A stretch of 7,793 bases of DNA. Source: an uncultured Eubacteriaceae bacterium (GTDB lineage: Bacteria; Bacillota; Clostridia; Eubacteriales; Eubacteriaceae). This document shows positions 1-6,454 of the stretch, piece after piece (positions within the stretch are counted from its first letter, which is position 1; the number at the start of each line of letters is the position of its first letter). The notes beneath the pieces were generated by a model. It worked only from the letters and a program-made list of their open reading frames with translations, searched no databases and was not told the DNA's origin. Location of the stretch: the NCBI GenBank assembly GCA_947630385.1, contig CANRHG010000088.1, forward strand, positions 1 to 7,793. Direction: 5' to 3'. The translations under genes were made by a program, and so were the position numbers.

Positions 1-7
1 TCCATGA

Positions 8-1015
8 TCAAAAATATTCTAGTTCATACGTCTGGTCCGGCTCCAGAGAAAAGCCCTCTAGGCTCCGGCTGACGTAGATTTTATCGTCCGTAACGAATAT
101 ATACTGATTTTCTTTAAACGTATCCGAATTTTCAATGAAATTTTTTGCCCGGTCGTAGCCCATTAAAAGAAGCGTCGTAGACAAAAAGTCATCATCGAGC
201 GCGTCTTCCCCGATGACGACCACTTCTTTAAGTCCGGTGTTCGCCGGATACCCGGTCGTGGGATCTAGGATATGGTGGTACCGGTTTCCGGCCTCGTCGG
301 TGAAATAACGCTGGTAAGTCCCCGAGGTCACGATACTCGTGTCCTCAAGTTCAAGCGTGGCCAGTATCTTAGAAGGCTCAACCGGATCGTCGATTCCAAT
401 CGAAAAAGGCTCCCCGCTTTTATCACCGATTAAGGTAATGTTACCACCCAAATCGATGATCGCGCTCTTTACCCCGTTTTTTTCTAAAAATTCTTTAAGT
501 TTTTCCGAAACGTAGCCTTTTACGGTAGCTCCCAGATCAATTTTGATCTGTGGGTCTTTAAGCGAAATGGTCCCGTTTTCCCGGTCGACTACGATTCCTC
601 CCGGGTCGGTGTGTTCGAGCGCGGCCGCGATTTTTTCAAAATCCGGCGGCTCTTTGGTTTCGGGCGCGCCGATGGCCCAGGTATCGATCAACGTCCCAAG
701 CGCGGGGGAGAAAATCCCTCCGGTTAGACTATTATATTCTAAATTTTTCGCAACGAGTTCCAAAAGTTCCGGGTCGACTTTAACAGGATCGCTCGAAAGT
801 GAGGCCAGCGGCCCCTTTTCGTAGCGGTCAAAAAGGCTGTCGTAACTTTCCAGTTTTTCAAAAGCTTTATCTAAAACCTCCTGTGAGCCGCCCGAGTAGA
901 TCGTTATGGTACAGACCGTATCGAAGTATAGATTGCTCCGGGTTAGCGTTTTATCCGAGCATGAGCAAAGGCAAAAACTAGAGATCGTTAATATTAAAGC
1001 CAAAATGCGCTTCAA
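8..1015 (-). CDS. apbE: FAD:protein FMN transferase, ApbE family lipoprotein
   Basis: ApbE enzymes use FAD and Mg2+ to attach FMN covalently to Thr/Ser of target proteins such as Nqr/Rnf subunits and extracytoplasmic flavoproteins. The 335-residue length is usual. Seen in sequence: a hydrophobic N-terminal signal (about residues 4-18) ending in a lipobox LCSC with Cys19 as the likely lipidated residue; GGIFSPALGTLIDTWAIG at 99-116; KIDLGATVKGY at 158-168 and IDLGGN at 187-192; SGTYQRYF near 231-238 and YHHILDPTTGYP at 246-257; and DFLSTTL at 276-282, where Asp276 and Thr280 match the family's Mg2+ ligands by motif and spacing. The start is TTG: an in-frame TAA two codons upstream (1022-1024) excludes any earlier start, and the next TTG would cut the signal peptide. 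A GGAG lies about 12 nt upstream, so initiation probably depends on coupling to the overlapping upstream phosphatase gene. The flavinylated partner is not in the window. The family call is firm. Confidence 0.95.
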   Translation of the reverse strand: MKRILALILTISSFCLCSCSDKTLTRSNLYFDTVCTITIYSGGSQEVLDKAFEKLESYDSLFDRYEKGPLASLSSDPVKVDPELLELVAKNLEYNSLTGGIFSPALGTLIDTWAIGAPETKEPPDFEKIAAALEHTDPGGIVVDRENGTISLKDPQIKIDLGATVKGYVSEKLKEFLEKNGVKSAIIDLGGNITLIGDKSGEPFSIGIDDPVEPSKILATLELEDTSIVTSGTYQRYFTDEAGNRYHHILDPTTGYPANTGLKEVVVIGEDALDDDFLSTTLLLMGYDRAKNFIENSDTFKENQYIFVTDDKIYVSRSLEGFSLEPDQTYELEYF

Positions 1016-1790
1016 GTTGCTTTATGACTCCGTTTTCGTTGTTGCTCGAGGTCTCGTATTTTGCGGCTTCCTTGAGTTTTGGGTGGGCGTTTCGCATGGC
1101 GTAACTGTACTTCGCCTGGTCCATCATCTCCAGATCGTTTAAAAAGTCCCCGAAAACCATCGTCTGGTCTTTGGTGATTCCAAAGGATTTTTGAAGGTTA
1201 CGGATGGCGACGCCTTTGTTACAGTCTTTGCTGTTGATGTCGACCCATTCGTCTCCGGAGACCTTGACCTGGACCTGGTCTTCAAAGCCCTTTAAATACG
1301 GATAAGCGTTACGTTCGGCGTTTTGCTCGTCACAAACGGCAATTTTAATGACGATATCGTCGATGTAGCGAAAATCCGGAACCACTTCAAAGCGTCGGTA
1401 GTAATTGGTCACGTTTCTTAAAAAATCCATACCGAGGTCTTTGATGTAGGCTTTATCCACGCAACACAGAACCGGATAAGCCAGCGGGATCTCTTTGATC
1501 TTGTCAATATAAAGGTGCCAGTCGGTTTCAATCGGGATCGATCCGATCAACATGTTGTCCTGAAAACTCACCCCGCCGTTATCGGCAAGGATGATGATGT
1601 CCTGGATGACCGGCTGGAAATTCCAGTGGACGTTGTAGTACTGTCTACCGGTGGCCGCTACAAAGAGAACGCCCATCTTTTTTAATTCCTTGATCACTTT
1701 AAAGATCTTATCCGGCAGTTCTTTTTTTGTATTTAGTAAAGTCCCGTCTAAATCCGTGGCGACGAGTTTTATATTGTCTTTATTGGTCAT
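978..1790 (-). CDS. Cof-type HAD-superfamily hydrolase (IIB cap)
   Basis: This is a cytoplasmic Mg2+-dependent phosphatase of the Cof/YidA branch of the haloacid dehalogenase superfamily. Such enzymes dephosphorylate sugar phosphates, FMN or PLP, and the substrate cannot be read from sequence. All four HAD motifs are visible: DLDGT at 13-17 (nucleophile Asp13, acid/base Asp15), AATGR at 45-49 (Thr47), Lys192 in the KG pair at 192-193, and GDFLND at 214-219 (Asp215, Asp219). The central segment, about 80-190, fits the alpha/beta C2 cap. The length of 270 residues is normal. The ATG start has a good Shine-Dalgarno, AGGAGA at 1795-1800, 4 nt away. Its last 38 bp overlap the start of apbE, so the two are probably one transcript. 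A link to FMN supply for ApbE is attractive, since some Cof enzymes hydrolyse FMN, but this is only inference. Confidence 0.9.
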   Translation of the reverse strand: MTNKDNIKLVATDLDGTLLNTKKELPDKIFKVIKELKKMGVLFVAATGRQYYNVHWNFQPVIQDIIILADNGGVSFQDNMLIGSIPIETDWHLYIDKIKEIPLAYPVLCCVDKAYIKDLGMDFLRNVTNYYRRFEVVPDFRYIDDIVIKIAVCDEQNAERNAYPYLKGFEDQVQVKVSGDEWVDINSKDCNKGVAIRNLQKSFGITKDQTMVFGDFLNDLEMMDQAKYSYAMRNAHPKLKEAAKYETSSNNENGVIKQLEAHFGFNINDL

Positions 1791-1845
1791 TTTATCTCCT
1801 TTTATTGTAAGGCATTGAAACCGTTTTTTTAAAAGTGGCGCATTA

Positions 1846-1854
1846 TGTTAAAAT
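1846..1854 (+). promoter_or_regulatory. candidate extended -10 promoter for the symporter
   Basis: TGtTAAAAT is an extended -10 pattern (TG at 1846-1847, TAAAAT at 1849-1854) with no convincing -35. A start near 1861 gives a leader of about 29 nt that carries the symporter's Shine-Dalgarno AAGGGAG (1878-1884). The stretch also falls within the leader predicted for the divergent HAD gene. Low-to-moderate confidence. Confidence 0.35.
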
Positions 1855-1863
1855 TTTAATGGC

Positions 1864-1901
1864 TTATATCTTATTATAAGGGAGTATATATGTTTGTTAA
1901 A
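1864..1901 (-). promoter_or_regulatory. candidate promoter for the HAD-apbE pair
   Basis: On the minus strand there is a perfect -10 hexamer TATAAT (1873-1878), 17 bp from a weak -35 TTTAAC (1896-1901). Transcription would begin near 1866 and give a leader of about 75 nt. The -35 lies inside the first codons of the divergent symporter gene, so the two promoters would interfere. Prediction from pattern only. Confidence 0.4.
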
Positions 1902-3440
1902 ATCCTGTTTTTGGTCCTATTCTTTGGCGTCATGCTCTGGGTCGGCTGGTACTACCGTACGACCGCCAAAAGCGTCGACGACTTTGTAATCGGAGGACGT
2001 GAGGTAGGCCCTTGGCTTACCGCTTTCTCCTATGGGACCTCGTACTTTTCGGCCGTCGTCTTTATCGGTTACGCGGGCCAGTTCGGTTGGAAATACGGAA
2101 TTTCCGCTACCTGGGCCGGAATCGGTAACGCCCTTATCGGATCGATGCTCGCCTGGGTCATCCTGGGACGGCGCATCCGACTGATGACCCAACACTACGA
2201 CGCGGCGACGATGCCGGAATTTTTCGGCTACCGTTTTGACAGCGACGCGCTTCGAATCGCGGCTTCGGCGATCACGTTTATCTTCCTGATCCCCTATACG
2301 GCCTCGCTCTACAACGGTCTGTCCCGTCTGTTTGGCCTGGCCTTTAACATCGACTACGTTTGGTGTATCGTGCTCATGGCCGTACTGACGGCGATCTACG
2401 TCATCGCCGGCGGTTATATGGCAACGGCGATGAACGATTTTATCCAGGGGATCATCATGATCTTTGGGATCGTAGCCGTCGTCTGGGCCGTCCTTCAGGC
2501 CAACGGTGGCTTTATGACGGCACTGGATACGCTCTCTCACGTCAACGATCCGGAGGTTTCAAGTCAGGCCGGGGCCTTTACTTCGTTTTTCGGTCCCGAT
2601 CCGATAAACCTGCTCGGTGTCATCTTACTGACATCGCTTGGGACTTGGGGGCTGCCACAGATGGTCGGTAAATTCTACGCGATCAAAGACGAAGCCGCCA
2701 TCAACAAGGGCATGGTCATCTCGACGATCTTTGCTTTCTTGGTCGCGGGTGGAAGCTACTTCTTAGGTGGCTTTGGCCGTTTGTACTCAAACGCGATCGA
2801 TATCGCGACCGACGGTTACGACGCGATCGTACCCTCGATGGTCGCCGGTCTTCCCAACCTGCTTATCGCCCTTATCGTCATTCTTGTTTTGTCGGCTTCG
2901 ATGTCAACGCTTTCGGCCCTGGTTCTTACCTCGAGTTCTACCTTAACGCTTGACTTTTTAAAAGGCTACATCATCAAGAAAATGGACAATAAGCAACAGG
3001 TACTTTGGATTCGAGGACTCATCGTCGTCTTTATCGCCATATCCGCCATTTTAGCTATTTTCCAGTACCGTAGCAACGTCACTTTTATCGCCCAGCTTAT
3101 GGGGATCTCCTGGGGAGCGCTCGCCGGAGCTTTCCTGGGACCGCTGATCTGGTCGCTTTATAGCAAACGCACGACCGCCGCGGGTTGTTGGGCCAGCTTT
3201 ATCTTTTCGGTCGTCGTCATGATCGCGAACATCCTCGTTCCGCAGATCTTTCCGACGCTGCTCAAGAGCCCGATCAACTGTGGGGTCTTCTGTATGTTAA
3301 TGAGCCTGATCATCGTGCCGATCGTTAGTCTGTTTACGAAAGCGCCGAGTCAAAAGAACGTTGACGCGGCCTTTGCGGCGTACGAACAAAAAGTGGTCGT
3401 TTCAGCCAAAGACGACCTTGGCCGCTCTCAAAGCTCGTAG
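1890..3440 (+). CDS. sodium:solute symporter (SSS family, PutP/SGLT-like)
   Basis: This integral membrane transporter is of the LeuT-fold SSS family, which couples Na+ entry to uptake of a solute such as an amino acid, sugar or carboxylate. The substrate is not predictable here. The 516-residue protein has about 13 hydrophobic segments. Family signatures seen: FVIGGREVGPWLTAFSYGTS at 32-51; GGYMATAMNDFIQGIIM at 174-190, the classic PutP-type motif; and LSASMSTLSALVLTSSS at 334-350, where Ser339/Thr340 match the Na2-site Ser-Thr pair of PutP. The C-terminal tail from about 485 is hydrophilic and cytoplasmic. The ATG has a strong Shine-Dalgarno (AAGGGAG, 5-nt spacer). It stands alone on its strand, divergent from the HAD gene, and its last 13 bp overlap the convergent thiI. 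Codon use is richer in G/C-ending codons than the repressor gene further right. A long open frame antisense at 1917-2540 is a by-product of this codon use. Confidence 0.93.
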   Translation: MFVKILFLVLFFGVMLWVGWYYRTTAKSVDDFVIGGREVGPWLTAFSYGTSYFSAVVFIGYAGQFGWKYGISATWAGIGNALIGSMLAWVILGRRIRLMTQHYDAATMPEFFGYRFDSDALRIAASAITFIFLIPYTASLYNGLSRLFGLAFNIDYVWCIVLMAVLTAIYVIAGGYMATAMNDFIQGIIMIFGIVAVVWAVLQANGGFMTALDTLSHVNDPEVSSQAGAFTSFFGPDPINLLGVILLTSLGTWGLPQMVGKFYAIKDEAAINKGMVISTIFAFLVAGGSYFLGGFGRLYSNAIDIATDGYDAIVPSMVAGLPNLLIALIVILVLSASMSTLSALVLTSSSTLTLDFLKGYIIKKMDNKQQVLWIRGLIVVFIAISAILAIFQYRSNVTFIAQLMGISWGALAGAFLGPLIWSLYSKRTTAAGCWASFIFSVVVMIANILVPQIFPTLLKSPINCGVFCMLMSLIIVPIVSLFTKAPSQKNVDAAFAAYEQKVVVSAKDDLGRSQSS

Positions 3441-4585
3441 ATTTGCGAGTCGTTGACGGCCTTATCGATGAGTTCGTCTTCAAACGGCTTTAACAACTCT
3501 TCGGACTTTTTGATCGACGCCAGTTTCGGCTTGGTTTCCGGGTGTTTTGGCACAAAGATCGTACAGCAGTCTTCATACGGAAGAATCGACGTTTCATAAG
3601 TGCCGATATCTTTTGAGATTGTAACGATCTCCTGTTTGTCGAGTCCGATAAGCGGGCGAAAGACCGGAAGATGAGCCGCTTCATTTGTAACCAAAAGGGA
3701 TTCTTGGGTTTGACTTGCAACCTGTCCGAGGGACTCACCGGTTGTAAGCGACCCGATCCCTTCTTTTTTTGCGATTTTTTCGGCGATTTTTGCCATGTAG
3801 CGTCGAATCAGGATCGTGATCTGTTTTTCCGGACACAGTTCGATAATTTTTAGCTGAATATCCGTAAACGGAACGACGTAAACTTTCATCCCTCCCGTAT
3901 ACGTACTTAAAATTTCGGCCAGTTTTAGAACTTTATCCTTTGCGTCATCGCTCGTATAGGGATAGGCGTGAAAATAGATCCCGATGGGTTTTAAGCCCCT
4001 TTTTGCCATCATGTATCCGGCAACGGGCGAGTCGATCCCTCCCGAAAGGAGCAGTCCCGTTTTTCCGGAAGTTCCCACCGGAAGACCGCCGGGTCCGGGA
4101 ATTATTTTAGAATATAAATAAACTTCTTCGCGAACCTCGATTTGAATATTTAGTTCCGGCTCAAATAGATCAACACTTACATCATCTTTATTTTTAAGCA
4201 CGACGCCACCGAGATGGCGTGAAAGTTCTTGGGAATTTAACTCAAAGTTTTTATCGGCCCTCCGGGCAGAAACCCGGAACGTCTCAAAATCGAGGTCTTT
4301 GATATAATCCGCTACTTCCTCTTCAATTACCGTTAAGTCTTTTTCGATGATCTTTACCGGCGAGACCGATACGATCCCAAAGACTCGGGTCAGTTTTTTA
4401 AGGATGTCCTCCGTATCGTCTTCGTTGTCGTAATAGACGATGATCCTACCCTGAAATTTTTTTACTTTGACTTTAAACTCTTTTAAAGACTCTTTTATAT
4501 TACGCACCAGCGTGTCGATAAAAAAATTCCGATTTAAGCCTTTTAGGGCGATCTCGCCATAGCGTATTAAAACTGCGTATTTCAA
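3428..4585 (-). CDS. thiI: tRNA 4-thiouridine sulfurtransferase ThiI
   Basis: ThiI adenylates U8 of tRNA and transfers persulfide sulfur to form 4-thiouridine. In some bacteria it also supplies sulfur for thiamin thiazole. Domain order: N-terminal ferredoxin-like region starting with the family's LIRYGEIALKGLNR (6-19), THUMP domain to about 165, then an adenylating PP-loop domain with LLLSGGIDSPVAGY at 178-191. The segment EDCCTIFVPKHP at 338-349 carries Cys340/Cys341, where the conserved sulfur-transfer Cys of the family lies. At 385 residues it lacks the C-terminal rhodanese domain of the E. coli enzyme, as in many Bacillota, where a NifS-type desulfurase provides sulfur directly. The start is TTG, overlapping the upstream desulfurase stop as TTGA. 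It has little Shine-Dalgarno, so translational coupling is likely, and the start agrees with where homologues begin. The stop lies inside the end of the convergent symporter gene. Confidence 0.96.
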   Translation of the reverse strand: MKYAVLIRYGEIALKGLNRNFFIDTLVRNIKESLKEFKVKVKKFQGRIIVYYDNEDDTEDILKKLTRVFGIVSVSPVKIIEKDLTVIEEEVADYIKDLDFETFRVSARRADKNFELNSQELSRHLGGVVLKNKDDVSVDLFEPELNIQIEVREEVYLYSKIIPGPGGLPVGTSGKTGLLLSGGIDSPVAGYMMAKRGLKPIGIYFHAYPYTSDDAKDKVLKLAEILSTYTGGMKVYVVPFTDIQLKIIELCPEKQITILIRRYMAKIAEKIAKKEGIGSLTTGESLGQVASQTQESLLVTNEAAHLPVFRPLIGLDKQEIVTISKDIGTYETSILPYEDCCTIFVPKHPETKPKLASIKKSEELLKPFEDELIDKAVNDSQIYEL

Positions 4586-5739
4586 TTTCTTGTCGTCAAC
4601 TTTCTAAGGTTTTTAATGGCTTGCTTTAAATTATCCAGTAAGGTATCGATATCTTCTTTTGTCGTCGTCTCGTCCATGCTGATGCGGATCGTTCCATGAC
4701 TGTATTCCGGTCTTAGTCCGATCGCGCCGTGGACGTAACTGTCTTTAACGTGGGTCGAACACGCCGATCCCGCGGAGATGAGAATTCCTTTTTGGTCCAA
4801 CATGTGAAGCAGGACCTCGCTTTTTACGTCTTTAAACGAAGCGTTAAGAAGTCCCGGAAGGCCATCTTCCGGTGAGTTGATCTTAGAGCCTTCAATACGG
4901 CTGATCTGTTCGGCGAGGTAATCCGTGAGTTCTCTTAACTTTTTTTCTACGTCGGCTTGCTTTTCACCCATGATTTCGACCGCTTTGGAAAATCCGAGGA
5001 TCGAAGCCGTATTTTCCGTCCCCGAACGTAGACCTTCTTCCTGTCCCCCACCTAATAGCAAGGGCTTGAGCTTGGTTTCCTTTCGAAAAGCCAAGGCCCC
5101 GACCCCCTTTGGACCGTGGATTTTATGGGCGGAAACCGAAACGGCGTCAGGCTTTATTTTCTTTAGGTTAATCCTGGGGTCGGTCGATTTTAAAAAAGCC
5201 TGAACGTAATCAACGTGAAAGATGCACTTCGGGGCTTGCTTGTCCTTGATCTTTTTGACCGAAGCCAGATCCATGATCGTGCCGAGCTCGTTGTTTACGG
5301 CCATCACGCTCAAAAGGATGGTTTTATCGTCTAAATTTTCTTTTAGCCACTCAAGATCTAAATTTCCCTTTTCATCGACCGGGATATAGCGTACGTCTAC
5401 TCCCTGATTTTCGTATTCTTTAAAAACGTTCATGACCGAAGGGTGTTCTACGCTAGAAGTGATGATATTAAAGTCTTTTCGACCTCTTTTAACCGTACTG
5501 TTTATGATGGTATTATTCGACTCGGTCGCGCCGGAGGTAAAGATGAGTTCTTTCGGATCCACGTTTAAAGCTTTGGCTACGGTTTCTTTTGCATGGTTGA
5601 TCTTCGCGCGAACCCCACTGGCCGAGCGGTAAAAAGAAGACGGGTTATAGTAGTCCTCATTTAAGGCTTCGGTGATGGTTTGTATGACTTCCGGGTAGAC
5701 TTTTGTGGTCGCGGCATTATCTAAATAAATTTCACTCAT
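4582..5739 (-). CDS. cysteine desulfurase, NifS/IscS-type
   Basis: This is a PLP-dependent class V aminotransferase-fold enzyme that converts cysteine to alanine plus an enzyme-bound persulfide. Key residues seen: YLDNAATT at 5-12; FTSGATESNN at 67-76; His99 in EHPSV, which stacks on PLP; Asp177 and Gln180 in HVDYVQ; the PLP-binding Lys206 in SAHKIHGPKG; the RSGTEN loop at 238-243; and the persulfide Cys327 in SAGSACS. The 385-residue length fits group I enzymes (IscS/NifS) rather than SufS. Its immediate neighbour thiI, overlapping by 4 bp, makes it the likely dedicated sulfur donor for s4U, equivalent to the NifZ-ThiI pair of Bacillus subtilis. It could also serve Fe-S assembly, but no iscU or iscR is in the window. 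It overlaps the end of dcd by 8 bp, with only a close AGGA before its ATG, which suggests coupled translation. Confidence 0.95.
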   Translation of the reverse strand: MSEIYLDNAATTKVYPEVIQTITEALNEDYYNPSSFYRSASGVRAKINHAKETVAKALNVDPKELIFTSGATESNNTIINSTVKRGRKDFNIITSSVEHPSVMNVFKEYENQGVDVRYIPVDEKGNLDLEWLKENLDDKTILLSVMAVNNELGTIMDLASVKKIKDKQAPKCIFHVDYVQAFLKSTDPRINLKKIKPDAVSVSAHKIHGPKGVGALAFRKETKLKPLLLGGGQEEGLRSGTENTASILGFSKAVEIMGEKQADVEKKLRELTDYLAEQISRIEGSKINSPEDGLPGLLNASFKDVKSEVLLHMLDQKGILISAGSACSTHVKDSYVHGAIGLRPEYSHGTIRISMDETTTKEDIDTLLDNLKQAIKNLRKLTTRN

Positions 5740-6262
5740 TGTCCTGAAAAATTTTACTCCCTACCGCTTTTTTCTGTCCCTGATATTTTCCATGATAGGA
5801 GCGCTCACAACACGTGGTCGTCTGTGCAAAGACGAGCTGACAGATGCGCCGTCCGGAGATCAGTTTGATCGGAAGACGGTTTGCGTTGTAAAGTTCTAAA
5901 GTTAGCTCTCCTTTAAAACCCGGATCTACCCAGCCCGCGTTTTGGATAAAAAGCCCCATTCTGCCGATGGAACTTCGTCCTTCTACAAAGGCGGTTAAGT
6001 CATCCGGGAGCTCGATATATTCTTTGGTCGTAGCGAGCAGAAAGGAGTTCGATGGAATAATGACTTCTTTACTCGTAAATGAGACGTACTCGATCTCATC
6101 GGTCATAGACATTGTTGAGACCATGTTCTCGTTAAGCTTTAAATAGTGTTCGCCGAGTCTTAAATCGACGGAGGCGGGCTGTATTTGATAATCTTCAAGA
6201 GGGTCAATTACTAACTTATTCTCATTAATATATTGACGTATTGATTTATCCGATAAAATCAT
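5732..6262 (-). CDS. dcd: dCTP deaminase (possibly bifunctional dUMP-forming)
   Basis: This is a homotrimeric enzyme of the dUTPase-fold family that deaminates dCTP to dUTP, or in bifunctional members to dUMP, feeding thymidylate synthesis. The 176-residue length is normal. Seen: MILSDKSI at the N terminus; IQPASVDLRLG at 27-37; the substrate-binding EGRSS at 94-98; AGWVDPGFKGELTLELYN at 109-126 with the catalytic Glu at 123; GRRICQLVF at 137-145; and KYQGQ at 159-163. Where E. coli Dcd has an AHRID-type segment, this protein has AGWVD, closer to the Mycobacterium tuberculosis bifunctional enzyme, so dUMP formation is possible. The ATG is preceded by AAAGGA about 7 nt away. It is the first gene of the dcd-desulfurase-thiI set and is divergent from the repressor gene at 6455. 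Confidence 0.93.
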   Translation of the reverse strand: MILSDKSIRQYINENKLVIDPLEDYQIQPASVDLRLGEHYLKLNENMVSTMSMTDEIEYVSFTSKEVIIPSNSFLLATTKEYIELPDDLTAFVEGRSSIGRMGLFIQNAGWVDPGFKGELTLELYNANRLPIKLISGRRICQLVFAQTTTCCERSYHGKYQGQKKAVGSKIFQDNE

Positions 6263-6300
6263 ATTTCAATCCTTTTTTGATAGTTTATCACGGAACATTT

Positions 6301-6312
6301 ATCTTCGCTTTT
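6301..6312 (+). repeat. left copy of a 12-bp inverted repeat flanking the repressor
   Basis: ATCTTCGCTTTT here is the exact reverse complement of AAAAGCGAAGAT at 7117-7128. The two copies enclose the repressor gene, its promoter and its terminator. A 12-bp match can arise by chance in AT-rich DNA of this length, so only the placement makes it notable. Confidence 0.4.
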
Positions 6313-6417
6313 TAGTTTCACTATATCTTTATTGTATGTATCCTGAAAGCTAAAATTTAAAATATTGGTAGAAAAATAAAATATATGTTTATAACTCTTT
6401 AATTTATTAGCTAAAAG

Positions 6418-6426
6418 TGATAAAAT
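6418..6426 (+). promoter_or_regulatory. candidate extended -10 of the repressor gene
   Basis: TG at 6418-6419, one base, then TAAAAT at 6421-6426. A start near 6433 would give a short leader that still contains the GGGG Shine-Dalgarno core (6444-6447). The palindrome TTAGCTAA immediately upstream could let the encoded protein repress itself. Confidence 0.4.
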
Positions 6427-6454
6427 TGTTATAAGCTATAAAAGGGGAAAAATA

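Larger units (their letters stand above)
6263..6454. promoter_or_regulatory. divergent AT-rich control region between dcd and the repressor
   Basis: These 192 bp separate two divergent genes and must hold both promoters. Rightward, TGATAAAAT at 6418-6426 is a good extended -10 with a weak -35-like TTTAAT at 6398-6403. Leftward, TATAGT (6320-6325) and TACAAT (6331-6336) on the minus strand are possible -10 boxes, but no good -35 is seen. An AGCT-centred element recurs: AGCTAAAA at 6348-6355 and 6409-6416, and AGCTATAAAA at 6434-6443. One copy lies in the palindrome TTAGCTAA, next to the rightward -10, which suits a repressor operator. No GAAC-N4-GTTC SOS box of the Gram-positive LexA type was found. 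Confidence 0.45.

Noticed and set aside
1..5. A minus-strand ATG two bases after the apbE stop, possibly the next gene of the operon
   Set aside because: Only five bases remain in the window and no good Shine-Dalgarno is visible, so it cannot be supported.
1917..2540. A 207-codon open frame on the minus strand
   Set aside because: It is antisense to the symporter, rich in Arg/Asp/His and lacks motifs; it is a shadow of the symporter's codon bias.
2360..2671. A 103-codon plus-strand frame inside the symporter gene
   Set aside because: Alternate-frame shadow of the symporter without start signals or motifs.
4582..5739. Possible SufS-type rather than IscS/NifS-type desulfurase
   Set aside because: The longer active-site loop with SAGSACS and the thiI neighbour fit group I; no suf genes nearby.
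6263..6454. Search for a Gram-positive LexA (SOS) box upstream of dcd or the repressor
   Set aside because: No GAAC-N4-GTTC element was found, so SOS control by LexA is not supported.
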